Shown: piece by piece, positions 17,560 to 24,851 of the stretch
Numbering within the stretch: the stretch's first letter is position 1
How the letters are laid out: each line of letters begins with the position of its first letter
Source: Daejeonella sp.
Lineage (GTDB): Bacteria > Bacteroidota > Bacteroidia > Sphingobacteriales > Sphingobacteriaceae
Reading direction: 5' to 3'
NCBI RefSeq assembly: GCF_030684675.1
Contig: NZ_JAUXXZ010000064.1
Coordinates: 22,012 to 86,011 of the forward strand
Length of the DNA: 64,000 nucleotides
Notes under the pieces: model-generated
What the model was told of the DNA's origin: nothing
Seen by the model: the letters and a program-made list of their open reading frames with translations, nothing else
The model's database searches: none
Program-made: the position numbers and the translations under genes

Positions 17560-19233
17560 ATGAAACGTAGAGACGTAATTAAAGGTCTGACGATGCTGCC
17601 ATTAGCCGGCGGAATTGTTGGAAGTGCTCAGGCTGCCATCAATGCTGAAGGCACAGGCATGATTGGAATGCTGGGTGGAGAAAATAGCGCTGCAGGGCCA
17701 ATGAAATTCGGGCCTGAAGTTTACCGATCATTGGGAGTTGAACCGGTAATCAATTGCCGCGGTACATTCACAATCATTGGTGCATCTACTTTAGTTCCTG
17801 AGGCTAAAGAAGCGATGTATAATGCACAATCAAATTATGTTCAGCTTGATGAACTGGCAATGGGTGTTGGAAAAAGACTTGCCGAATTATCGGGTGCTGA
17901 ATGGGGTGTTGTTTCATGTGGTTGCGCAGGAGGTATGAAAATTACTACCATGGCTGCAGTAACCGGTGGAAATCCTGAAAAACTGGTTCGTGTTCCTGAT
18001 CTTACCGGATTTGAAAAAGATGAGGTAATTATCCCGCGCAGATCACGTAACACTTATGACCATGCAATCAGAAATGTGGGTGTAAAAATAATCACAGTAG
18101 ATACTCAGGAAGAACTTGAAGCTGCTATGAACCCAAGAACGGCAATGATCTACATGATGCCATCCACAAAACCGGGAGATACCGGACCATTGTCTGTACA
18201 TGCAATCTCAAAAGCTGCCAAGCTAAAAGGAATTCCGGTACTTGTTGATGCAGCTGCAGAAGCCCTGACCTTAAATCCAAACGTTCACCTTGCTGATGGT
18301 GCAACAGTAGTTGCTTACAGTGGTGGAAAAGCCATTCGCGGTCCGCAGAGTGCCGGTTTATTATTGGGTGATAAAAAACTTCTTATGGCTGCTTGGCAGT
18401 CAAGTGCTCCGCACCATGGTGCCGGACGCGACAATAAAGTTGGTAAAGAAGAGCAAATAGGTATGCTTGCTGCCGTTGAAGCATGGACCAAACGGAATCA
18501 TGCACAGGAAGAATTAACCTGGACAGGCTATCTGGAAACCATTTCAAAGCGCGTTTCAGCGATTAGTGGTGTTACTACCAGCATACGTCAGCCTACAGGT
18601 CTGGATAACCGTACTCCAACCCTTACTATTTCATGGGATCCGGCTAAATTTAATGCCAGCGGACAGGAAATGGCTACTTACCTTTCAACAACCAAGCCGC
18701 GTATTGCACTGAGTGCAGGTGGTGGTCGCCGTGGTACTCCAGCATCCGAAAATTTAACTTCAATTTCTGTAGCAGCATTTATGATGCAGCCGGGCGATGA
18801 TAAGATTGTCGCCGATCGTATCTTCGACGCACTGAACATGAAACGTCCTGCAACTCCTGAGATGAAAGCTCCTTCAGCTGATCTGAAAGGACGCTGGGAT
18901 GTGACCGTAGAGTACTTCAATGAAGTGAGTAAACATACTTTCAGTATCGAAGAGCAGGATTCAAACTGGCTTAAAGGTTCTCACAAAAGCGCCTTTACAA
19001 CCAATGAACTTGATGGAACGATTGATGGAAATGCAGTGATATTCAGAAGTGCCTCAAGAATGCTCGCTGATAACGTTCCATTTACTTTCTCCGGAACAGT
19101 TAATGGTGATACGATGTCAGGAAATATTCACCACGGTGAGTATCTGACCTCAAAGTTCACAGCTAAGAAAGTTATTCAGCCTAGCAGCCGTCAGAGAATT
19201 AACGTTCCGGTTGGCCCGCCTTTATCAAGCTGA
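17560..19233 (+). CDS. Tat-exported SelA-like PLP enzyme with extra C-terminal domain
   Basis: A 557-residue protein. It starts with MKRRDVIKGLTMLPLAGG, a twin-arginine leader. Residues about 55-430 are a fold-type-I PLP domain of the SelA/D-glucosaminate-6-phosphate ammonia lyase type: GAEWGVVSCGCAGG, VPVLVDAAAEAL-like Asp230 (LVDAAAE), and the PLP lysine K257 in AYSGGKAIRGPQS. Residues about 445-545 are a separate beta-rich domain beginning DLKGRWDVTVEY and holding LDGTIDGNAVIF and FSGTVNGDTMSGN. No selenocysteine tRNA gene is near, so selenocysteine synthesis is unlikely; an ammonia-lyase or transaminase role is the better guess. The exported location is unusual for a PLP enzyme. Confidence 0.85.
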   Translation: MKRRDVIKGLTMLPLAGGIVGSAQAAINAEGTGMIGMLGGENSAAGPMKFGPEVYRSLGVEPVINCRGTFTIIGASTLVPEAKEAMYNAQSNYVQLDELAMGVGKRLAELSGAEWGVVSCGCAGGMKITTMAAVTGGNPEKLVRVPDLTGFEKDEVIIPRRSRNTYDHAIRNVGVKIITVDTQEELEAAMNPRTAMIYMMPSTKPGDTGPLSVHAISKAAKLKGIPVLVDAAAEALTLNPNVHLADGATVVAYSGGKAIRGPQSAGLLLGDKKLLMAAWQSSAPHHGAGRDNKVGKEEQIGMLAAVEAWTKRNHAQEELTWTGYLETISKRVSAISGVTTSIRQPTGLDNRTPTLTISWDPAKFNASGQEMATYLSTTKPRIALSAGGGRRGTPASENLTSISVAAFMMQPGDDKIVADRIFDALNMKRPATPEMKAPSADLKGRWDVTVEYFNEVSKHTFSIEEQDSNWLKGSHKSAFTTNELDGTIDGNAVIFRSASRMLADNVPFTFSGTVNGDTMSGNIHHGEYLTSKFTAKKVIQPSSRQRINVPVGPPLSS

Positions 19234-19247
19234 TCAGTTTAACATTA

Positions 19248-19290
19248 AATCAAAAGGCCCCGTTTCAAATTGATGCGGAGCCTTTTGATT
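19248..19290. terminator. Bidirectional terminator
   Basis: A perfect 11-base stem AATCAAAAGGC (19248-19258) pairs with GCCTTTTGATT (19280-19290), with a further CCG/CGG pair inside. A-runs and T-runs on both sides let it work in either direction. It separates the convergent SelA-like gene and the hybrid kinase and touches the stop codon of the latter. Confidence 0.85.
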
Positions 19291-21068
19291 TATATTCTAT
19301 TTTTTCTTAGTGAAATCTCCTTAAGTTTTGCATAAAGCTCTTTAGGATTGTAAGGTTTCGACAAATAATCATTCATCCCCGCTTCACGGATTTTATCACT
19401 CAGATTATTGGACACCGATGCCGTTAAGGCAATGATTGGCACAGTAGATTTTTCCTTATCCGATAGTTCCCGTATTTTCATCGTAGTTTCATAACCATCA
19501 AGTAATGGCATGTGAATATCCATTAAGATCAGATCATAATTATTGGCAGTAACTTTTACTAAAGCTTCATATCCATCTCTGGCAAAATCCGGAATATTAC
19601 TCCATTTCTGGAAAATCTTTTTAAGCAGCAAACTGTTTACCGGATTATCCTCAACCACAAGTACTCTCAAACCATTTAGGTCGAAAATTTGCTCCTTGCT
19701 ACTGCTATCATTGTCCAATGCCTGGTTATTACGTTTAAAGCTGATATCAAACCAGAATTTCGACCCTTTACCCTCTTCGCTTTCGAGATGTACAGAACTT
19801 TCAAACAGAGTTAGTAAACGCTTAACTATTGCAAGCCCAAGACCGGTTCCTCCATAATTACGTGTCGTACTTGTTGAAGCCTGCATAAAAGGCTCAAAAA
19901 TGGCTTCCATTTTTTCTGCATTAATACCAATTCCTGTATCTGTGATCGAAAAACGAACACTGATTTTATCAGCATCCTTATCAAGAATCTTTATTTGAAT
20001 CTTTACGCTACCACTTGAAGTGAACTTGATTGCATTACCTGTCAGATTAAATAAAATCTGACTAATACGAGTGGGATCAGTGGAAATCGGAATTTGCTCA
20101 ATTTCTTCATCTATTTCAAGTAGTAGTTGAAGACCCTTTTCCTTTGCCTGTATCCTCAAACCTGAACAAATATTATGAATTAAAGAATGAAGATTGACTC
20201 CAATCGATTCCAAATATAGTTTTTCAGAACCTAGCTTATTAAAATCCAGAATATCATTAATTAATGTATGAAGACTTGCCGCAGAAAAATTAAGAATTTT
20301 AAGATTTTCTTCCTGCTCCGGACTCGTAAGTTCATCACTAAGCAGCTCAGCCATCCCAATAACAGAATTTAACGGGGTTCTTAACTCATGCGACATTGTG
20401 GAAAGAAAGTCAGACTTCGACTGAGCAGCAATATTTGCTTCTTTCACTGCGATCAGAAGTTTCTCATTCAGCAATTCCTTCTCTTTCACATTTCGGATCA
20501 GTGCCTGATAAAACAAATAATGTCCCAGTATCATTGTGACAAAATTCAGGAAGACCATTATCTCATAAGCAGGCGATCCCAAACCTTCGGTACTATTGTG
20601 AAGATTCTGGAGATCCCCATTTATAATCATAAACAGGATAACAGGAATAATCGCCAATATGGAATAAAATACACCAAAACCTCTGTTCAATAAGTAAAAT
20701 CCACTTAAAATTATCATGAACATAAATTGCATTGCCATTATATTAATGGTTTTTGCAAGTCCAAAAAGCACAAAAATTACGATCACTAAGCCCATTAAAA
20801 TCATGAAATGGGAAATCAGAACTGAATATCTTTTATGGCTCAGTAATAATTTAGTCAGAAATGTATAGACGATCAGTAAGATAAGTGCAAGTTTCAATTG
20901 CGGAAGCTGATTACTATGATAGGCAAGAGGAATAACTATCAATACCTTCAATATTGATAAAATCAGAAAGGTATACAGGATTTTAATCCGGGATTGCTCA
21001 AGAGGATCTGGAATAGTAGATAACAGATTCTTTAATGACCAATTGAAGAATTTAGGTTTTTTAGACAT
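19290..21068 (-). CDS. Hybrid sensor histidine kinase with membrane domain
   Basis: A 592-residue inner-membrane protein. About six hydrophobic segments occupy residues 28-195. The dimerisation and phosphoacceptor box is FLSTMSHELRTPLNSVIG, followed by a full ATPase domain with LTGNAIKFTSSG (N box), ITDTGIGINAEKME (G1) and YGGTGLGLAIVKRL (G2). The C-terminal receiver domain has DDN-like VVEDNPVN and the phosphoacceptor Asp in LILMDIHMPLLDGYE. A sensed signal cannot be told; no periplasmic loop of size is present, so it may sense within the membrane. There is no partner regulator next to it. Confidence 0.93.
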   Translation of the reverse strand: MSKKPKFFNWSLKNLLSTIPDPLEQSRIKILYTFLILSILKVLIVIPLAYHSNQLPQLKLALILLIVYTFLTKLLLSHKRYSVLISHFMILMGLVIVIFVLFGLAKTINIMAMQFMFMIILSGFYLLNRGFGVFYSILAIIPVILFMIINGDLQNLHNSTEGLGSPAYEIMVFLNFVTMILGHYLFYQALIRNVKEKELLNEKLLIAVKEANIAAQSKSDFLSTMSHELRTPLNSVIGMAELLSDELTSPEQEENLKILNFSAASLHTLINDILDFNKLGSEKLYLESIGVNLHSLIHNICSGLRIQAKEKGLQLLLEIDEEIEQIPISTDPTRISQILFNLTGNAIKFTSSGSVKIQIKILDKDADKISVRFSITDTGIGINAEKMEAIFEPFMQASTSTTRNYGGTGLGLAIVKRLLTLFESSVHLESEEGKGSKFWFDISFKRNNQALDNDSSSKEQIFDLNGLRVLVVEDNPVNSLLLKKIFQKWSNIPDFARDGYEALVKVTANNYDLILMDIHMPLLDGYETTMKIRELSDKEKSTVPIIALTASVSNNLSDKIREAGMNDYLSKPYNPKELYAKLKEISLRKNRI

Positions 21069-21213
21069 GGTTTTTCAGGTCACTAAAAATACTAATATAT
21101 GCCAACAATTCACTTTAATCCGTAATTTCTTTCGAAAACATAGTTTGATTTGGATTAGATTTCCGTTTAATTAATCTAAAACGCCATCTTTGAAATAAAT
21201 AATCTGCAATTAA

Positions 21214-21789
21214 ATGTTCGAAGTCCTGTTTTCAAAAGTTGAAGAGAAAATTAAGCTTAGTGATGTTGAAAAAGACATTTGCAAAAGTCTCTTCAGCCCT
21301 AAAAAGCTAAGAAAACGACAATATATTTTACAGCAGGATGATATCTGTAAAAATCTTGTTTTCGTTGAAAAGGGAATATTACGCTCCTACAGTGTGGATA
21401 GTAAAGGAAATGAGCACATCCTTCAGTTTGCCCCTGAAGGTTGGTGGATATCAGATGTTTACAGTTTTTTGACCGGTGAGGCAGCGGTATACAATATTGA
21501 AGCTATCGAGGATTCCGAACTGCTGCTAATCTCTAAATCCTCGCTGGATGAATTATATGAAAGAGTACCCAAGTTTGAACGCTATTTCAGACTTCTGAGT
21601 CAGGCAAACATGGTTGCAACACACCGGCGGCTTACCGCATCATTAAGTGACAGTGCCGACGAAAAATATCTGAGACTCCTTTCTGCCTACCCTAATATTG
21701 TGGCAAGGGTCCCACAGCATATGATCGCTTCATATCTTGGCATAACACCCGAGACCCTGAGCAGAGTCAGAAAACGAATTGTGTCCTGA
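21214..21789 (+). CDS. Crp/Fnr family transcription regulator
   Basis: A 191-residue protein. An N-terminal cyclic-nucleotide-binding-like fold (about 20-130) lacks the four-cysteine iron-sulfur cluster of FNR. The C-terminal winged helix ends in ASYLGITPETLSRVRKRIVS; in the recognition helix Glu180, Ser183 and Arg184 keep the E-x-x-S-R pattern that FNR uses to read TTGAT half-sites. It is divergent from the hybrid kinase and convergent with yceI. A perfect TTGAT-N4-ATCAA site lies at 23053-23068 upstream of the neighbouring minus-strand operon, which makes that operon a likely target. Confidence 0.92.
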   Translation: MFEVLFSKVEEKIKLSDVEKDICKSLFSPKKLRKRQYILQQDDICKNLVFVEKGILRSYSVDSKGNEHILQFAPEGWWISDVYSFLTGEAAVYNIEAIEDSELLLISKSSLDELYERVPKFERYFRLLSQANMVATHRRLTASLSDSADEKYLRLLSAYPNIVARVPQHMIASYLGITPETLSRVRKRIVS

Positions 21790-21819
21790 GAGCTGAATTG
21801 ATATATGATTCATGAAAAG

Positions 21820-21853
21820 AAAATGGCTGCCTGATTGATCAGGCAGCCATTTT
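21820..21853. terminator. Bidirectional terminator
   Basis: A perfect 14-base stem, AAAATGGCTGCCTG with CAGGCAGCCATTTT, around the loop ATTGAT. It has A/T runs at both ends and lies between the convergent Crp/Fnr gene and the YceI gene. Confidence 0.9.
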
Positions 21854-21876
21854 CATCATTAAAGATTTATAAATAA

Positions 21877-22452
21877 TTATTTTGCTGCAAACTCACCATC
21901 TGCCTTAATCTCAACTTCATCACTGATCATAGGAGCTTTGAAATTCGGACCAATGTTAAAGTCTGAACGCTTTAATAAACCGGTTAACTGAAAACCGGCA
22001 ACATTGGTTTTATTCATCGGATGTACGATTGTACCACGATAAAGAAGGTTCATACTTACTGCTTTAGTAATTCCATGCATCGTCAGATTGCCATTCAGTG
22101 TATATTTATTCTTAGCTGCAGGCTTTATTGATGTGCTTTTGAAAGTAATTTTATCGAACTTCTCTGCATCAAAAAAGTCAGGGCTTTTCAGATGATTGTC
22201 TCTCATTTCGATTTCAGTGTCAATTGATTTTACATCAGCAGTTAATTCAAAAACTCCATCACTAAAATCTGCTTTTGTAGAAGTAATTGTTGCATCAAAA
22301 TTCCTGAACAGTCCTTCAACATCCGAAATTCCGAGGTGTACAACTGAGAAGGTTAATTTGGAATGTGCTTTGTCTGACTTCCAGCTTGTTTGCGCCTGAA
22401 CCGTAGCCTGGCTGATCAATATTACAAGTGCAATAAAAATTGTTTTTTTCAT
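21877..22452 (-). CDS. YceI family periplasmic protein
   Basis: A 191-residue protein with a signal peptide ending near TVQAQ (residue about 21). The lipocalin-like YceI domain is complete: SWKSDKAHSKLTFSVVHLGI, GLFRNFDATI, LKSPDFFDAEKFDKITFKST, GNLTMHGITKAV and the end FKAPMISDEVEIKADGEF. YceI proteins bind isoprenoid-like lipids in a barrel in the periplasm and respond to stress in several bacteria. The gene is last in a two-gene operon with the Rossmann protein at 22485 (gap 32 bases), and both should follow the FNR-type site at 23053. Confidence 0.93.
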   Translation of the reverse strand: MKKTIFIALVILISQATVQAQTSWKSDKAHSKLTFSVVHLGISDVEGLFRNFDATITSTKADFSDGVFELTADVKSIDTEIEMRDNHLKSPDFFDAEKFDKITFKSTSIKPAAKNKYTLNGNLTMHGITKAVSMNLLYRGTIVHPMNKTNVAGFQLTGLLKRSDFNIGPNFKAPMISDEVEIKADGEFAAK

Positions 22453-22484
22453 TTTTGTTTGTTTATGGTTTATAATTAATTTGA

Positions 22485-22979
22485 TTATGTTAATTCAAAG
22501 GGAGCATGTACAAACCCTGCCTGTTTGAGTAATGCTTTAGTTTCATCAAGCGCATCCTGGTCTCTTCCGGAAATAGAAAACAACATCTGTCCCCCATTGC
22601 TTTCAATAAAACTCAGATTGATCAGTCTGGAATAAGGCAGCAGCGATTCAAGTTCAATTTCATCACTCAATGAACCCTCTCCTCTTAATTCTGTTATATT
22701 TAGAACGATCTTTTTAGTTACGAATTCACGGATAGAGTTAACAAGTTTTAGCTGATTTTCTGCAGTAACATGCATCACAATAATATCTGCTTCCCAGCCT
22801 GTCTGAGCAGAACAATTCAGAACTTGAATATCTGCATCAGGGTAATCTAAGAACAAAGATGGACAATCATCGATCTCTTCAGATAGCACTAAAATCCTGA
22901 AAGGGTGTGCTGCCAGCTTTTCAGCCAGGACTGAACCATATGTTCTGTTTACTCCAAATACAGCTATACTTTTAACCAT
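22485..22979 (-). CDS. Rossmann-fold protein of unknown role
   Basis: A 164-residue cytoplasmic protein. The start KSIAVFGVNRTYGSVLAEKL gives a GxxxxxG dinucleotide-like turn and later WEADIIVMHVTAENQLKLV fits beta-4 of a F420-reductase or NAD-binding type fold. No catalytic residues are obvious and the second half (GRDQDALDETKALLKQAG) may be a small helical cap. It precedes yceI by 32 bases, so they form one transcript. A -7 element lies at 23001-23008 and an FNR-type palindrome at 23053-23068 upstream. The name of the family is not known to me. Confidence 0.6.
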   Translation of the reverse strand: MVKSIAVFGVNRTYGSVLAEKLAAHPFRILVLSEEIDDCPSLFLDYPDADIQVLNCSAQTGWEADIIVMHVTAENQLKLVNSIREFVTKKIVLNITELRGEGSLSDEIELESLLPYSRLINLSFIESNGGQMLFSISGRDQDALDETKALLKQAGFVHAPFELT

Positions 22980-23000
22980 TCCGGCTCAAATTTCTATGCA

Positions 23001-23008
23001 CAAAATTA
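23001..23008 (-). promoter_or_regulatory. -7 promoter element
   Basis: Read on the minus strand, TAATTTTG matches TAnnTTTG. It lies 22 bases before the start of the Rossmann-protein gene. No TTTG is seen at the -33 position, so an activator may be needed; the palindrome at 23053-23068 is centred about 56 bases further upstream. Confidence 0.45.
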
Positions 23009-23052
23009 GAGTCTGAAAAATGTTCAGCCAATGATTTCGGTTAAGAAATAGC

Positions 23053-23068
23053 ATTGATTTAAATCAAT
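23053..23068. promoter_or_regulatory. FNR/Crp-type operator
   Basis: ATTGATTTAAATCAAT is a perfect 16-base palindrome and contains an exact TTGAT-N4-ATCAA, the FNR-class consensus. It sits about 81 bases upstream of the minus-strand Rossmann-yceI operon. With the -7 element at 23001-23008 it would be centred near -63, a normal position for an activator of the Crp/Fnr family. Confidence 0.65.
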
Positions 23069-23114
23069 AGAATGTAGAGAAAAGGATTCCCAAGCAAATA
23101 AAATAGCGATAAGC

Positions 23115-23606
23115 CTAGTCGATATAAGCGATACAATCGATCTGAACCAGAATACCGTCTCTGCCCATATGCTCAGGGCTACAACCAGTATAAGAACGCA
23201 CTGGCTTAGGATCAGGAAAGTATTCCCCGTAAACCTCATTAAGCGCTGCAATGTTCTTATTTGGTTCGGCAAGCGACATATGCACCTTTAAAACATTTCC
23301 CATATTAGTACCTGCTTTTTCCAGAAGGGTTCTCATATGCTCCAACGCACTTCTGATCTGCACCTGTATATCACCAGGTTCTTTTCTTCTGTCGGCATAC
23401 CAGCCACCAACCCCAGAGATAAATACCAGATGTCCTGATCGGATGCAAGCGGATAATGGACTTGTGCTTGGATAAGGACTTGGGATTGCCACTTTTTTAG
23501 GGCTCCAATCTGATTTTTGTACCGATTCAGCTTCAGCTGTTTTTGTCCCTAAAGCACCCGCTAATGGAAGAATGGTAAGACTTTTTAAAATTTCTCTTCT
23601 TTTCAT
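23115..23606 (-). CDS. Tat-exported RidA-family protein
   Basis: A 163-residue protein with the leader MKRREILKSLTILPLAGALG, nearly the same as that of the SelA-like enzyme at 17560. After it comes a full YjgF/YER057c/UK114 domain with PYPSTSPLSACIRSGHLVFI, LEHMRTLLEKAGTNMGNVLK and VRSYTGCSPEHMGRDGILVQ; the usual Arg of RidA lies in the last segment region (PVRSYTG). RidA proteins hydrolyse reactive enamines and imines released by PLP enzymes. It lies at the 3' end of the AGE-transporter-FAD-BNR operon, 66 bases after the BNR gene. Confidence 0.88.
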   Translation of the reverse strand: MKRREILKSLTILPLAGALGTKTAEAESVQKSDWSPKKVAIPSPYPSTSPLSACIRSGHLVFISGVGGWYADRRKEPGDIQVQIRSALEHMRTLLEKAGTNMGNVLKVHMSLAEPNKNIAALNEVYGEYFPDPKPVRSYTGCSPEHMGRDGILVQIDCIAYID

Positions 23607-23610
23607 GTTG

Positions 23611-23630
23611 GAGATGTGAGATGTGAGATG
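23611..23630. repeat. Short tandem repeat in an operon gap
   Basis: GAGATGTGAGATGTGAGATG, a 7-base unit (GAGATGT) repeated nearly three times, 5 bases before the start codon of the RidA gene on the minus strand. Confidence 0.7.
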
Positions 23631-23672
23631 TTGTTAGCCTGATAAAATTTCGAATCAAATGTTTATTCAAAA

Positions 23673-24707
23673 TCAGTTGTTTTCAATAACAAGATACTTA
23701 ATGTTTTTCCGATCAAAGGTGTACGAAATATGCACTCTTCCATCACTGCTTTGAATGATCGCAGGATAGCTGTATTCCTCTTTTTTGCCGTCTTCAAGGA
23801 ACATTATATCTTTCCAGCTCTTACCATCCGAGGACTGAGCTAAATTCAATTTAAACCTGCCATTAAACCATTCCTTACCCGGGATCAGTGGATTGTAAAC
23901 GATAAGCTGAAAGCCACTTTTTAAAGTAACCGCATCAGTTCCGGAGTTTGGATTGAGTAAATCCGTACGTTTCATTTTACTCCATGTAAGTCCATGATCA
24001 TCTGACCAGGATTCTATCACATTACCTTGCTTACTTCTGCAAAGGATCTGAAGCCGGCCATCAGGATAAGTCAGGATACTGGGTTGTATTACCCCAAATT
24101 CAGTTTCAGGATCAACTGGTATATTCTGCCATGTTTTACCCTGATCCGTTGATCGTTCGATATGAACTTTCCAGTTTTCCATAGTCTCAGTGCTGGAAGG
24201 TGAAAGAATAGTGCCATCAATAAGCTGAATCGGTTTATTTTTTATCGGACCAAGAATTCCTTCTGGTAAACGAACAGCTTCCGACCATGTTTTACCCTGA
24301 TCAAGAGATGTTTTGTACATGCCCCACCAATCCCGCGGATTTGGTCCGGCCTTGTAAAACAAGAAAATCTTATTCTCTGAATTTTTGAAAAACACGGGAT
24401 TCCAAAGCGGGAAAGTTCCTCCTGTACCAAAATCCCCATTTGCAACTTCAACAGGAAAAGTCCATTTCCCATTTCGATTTACTGAAGTCCAGATTTTCAC
24501 ATCCTTATTCCCTTCATGAGTACCCCCAAACCAGGCAGCCAAAATCTCACCATTCGCGGTTTCCAACAAGGTAGAAGCATGACATTGTGCAAATGGCGCA
24601 TCCTGAAATATCAATTCCTCCTTAATTTTTACAAATGAATTTTGGGCAGATAATAAATCAGGCACCAGTATAAATATAAAAAATACAGCTAACCTCAAAT
24701 TTTTCAT
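23673..24707 (-). CDS. BNR/Asp-box (sialidase-fold) secreted protein
   Basis: A 344-residue protein with a signal peptide ending near LLSAQ (residue about 22). Asp-boxes (S-x-D-x-G-x-T-W) are clear in SLDQGKTW, STDQGKTW and SDDHGLTW, giving a six-bladed propeller of the BNR_2 kind. The start CHASTLLETANGEILAAWFG differs from the RIP motif of classical GH33 sialidases, so sialidase activity is not assured; a related glycosidase or a hydrolase of unknown sugar is possible. Its operon contains an AGE epimerase, a sugar transporter and an FAD oxidoreductase, which suits amino-sugar or sialic acid release. Confidence 0.82.
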   Translation of the reverse strand: MKNLRLAVFFIFILVPDLLSAQNSFVKIKEELIFQDAPFAQCHASTLLETANGEILAAWFGGTHEGNKDVKIWTSVNRNGKWTFPVEVANGDFGTGGTFPLWNPVFFKNSENKIFLFYKAGPNPRDWWGMYKTSLDQGKTWSEAVRLPEGILGPIKNKPIQLIDGTILSPSSTETMENWKVHIERSTDQGKTWQNIPVDPETEFGVIQPSILTYPDGRLQILCRSKQGNVIESWSDDHGLTWSKMKRTDLLNPNSGTDAVTLKSGFQLIVYNPLIPGKEWFNGRFKLNLAQSSDGKSWKDIMFLEDGKKEEYSYPAIIQSSDGRVHISYTFDRKNIKYLVIENN

Positions 24708-24767
24708 GTTAATCCTTTCTACCTGATATTTAACCCATTAATTAAGTTTCCATTCAAAAAGCATTTC

Positions 24768-24850
24768 CTAAAACTTACAACCTATAACTTACAACCTATA
24801 ACTATGAGCTTTAAGCTTTCAACTTTCTGCTTTAAGCTTTCTGCCTTCTC
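24768..24850. repeat. Degenerate tandem repeats in an operon gap
   Basis: Two runs: ACTTACAACCTATA units (24772-24804) and CTTTAAGCTTTC-like units (24809-24848). They take up most of the 144-base gap between the FAD oxidoreductase gene and the BNR gene and reach within 2 bases of the FAD oxidoreductase stop codon. Confidence 0.7.
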
Positions 24851-24851
24851 C

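Noticed and set aside
17560..19233. True selenocysteine synthase (selA)
   Set aside because: The Tat leader, the extra C-terminal domain and the lack of selB or tRNA-Sec in the window argue against it.
22485..22979. Call as NADPH-dependent F420 reductase
   Set aside because: Only the first Rossmann turn fits; no catalytic residues or full length, so it is left as unknown.
23673..24707. Call as GH33 sialidase
   Set aside because: The Asp-boxes are present but the RIP motif is not; the narrower call would overstate the evidence.
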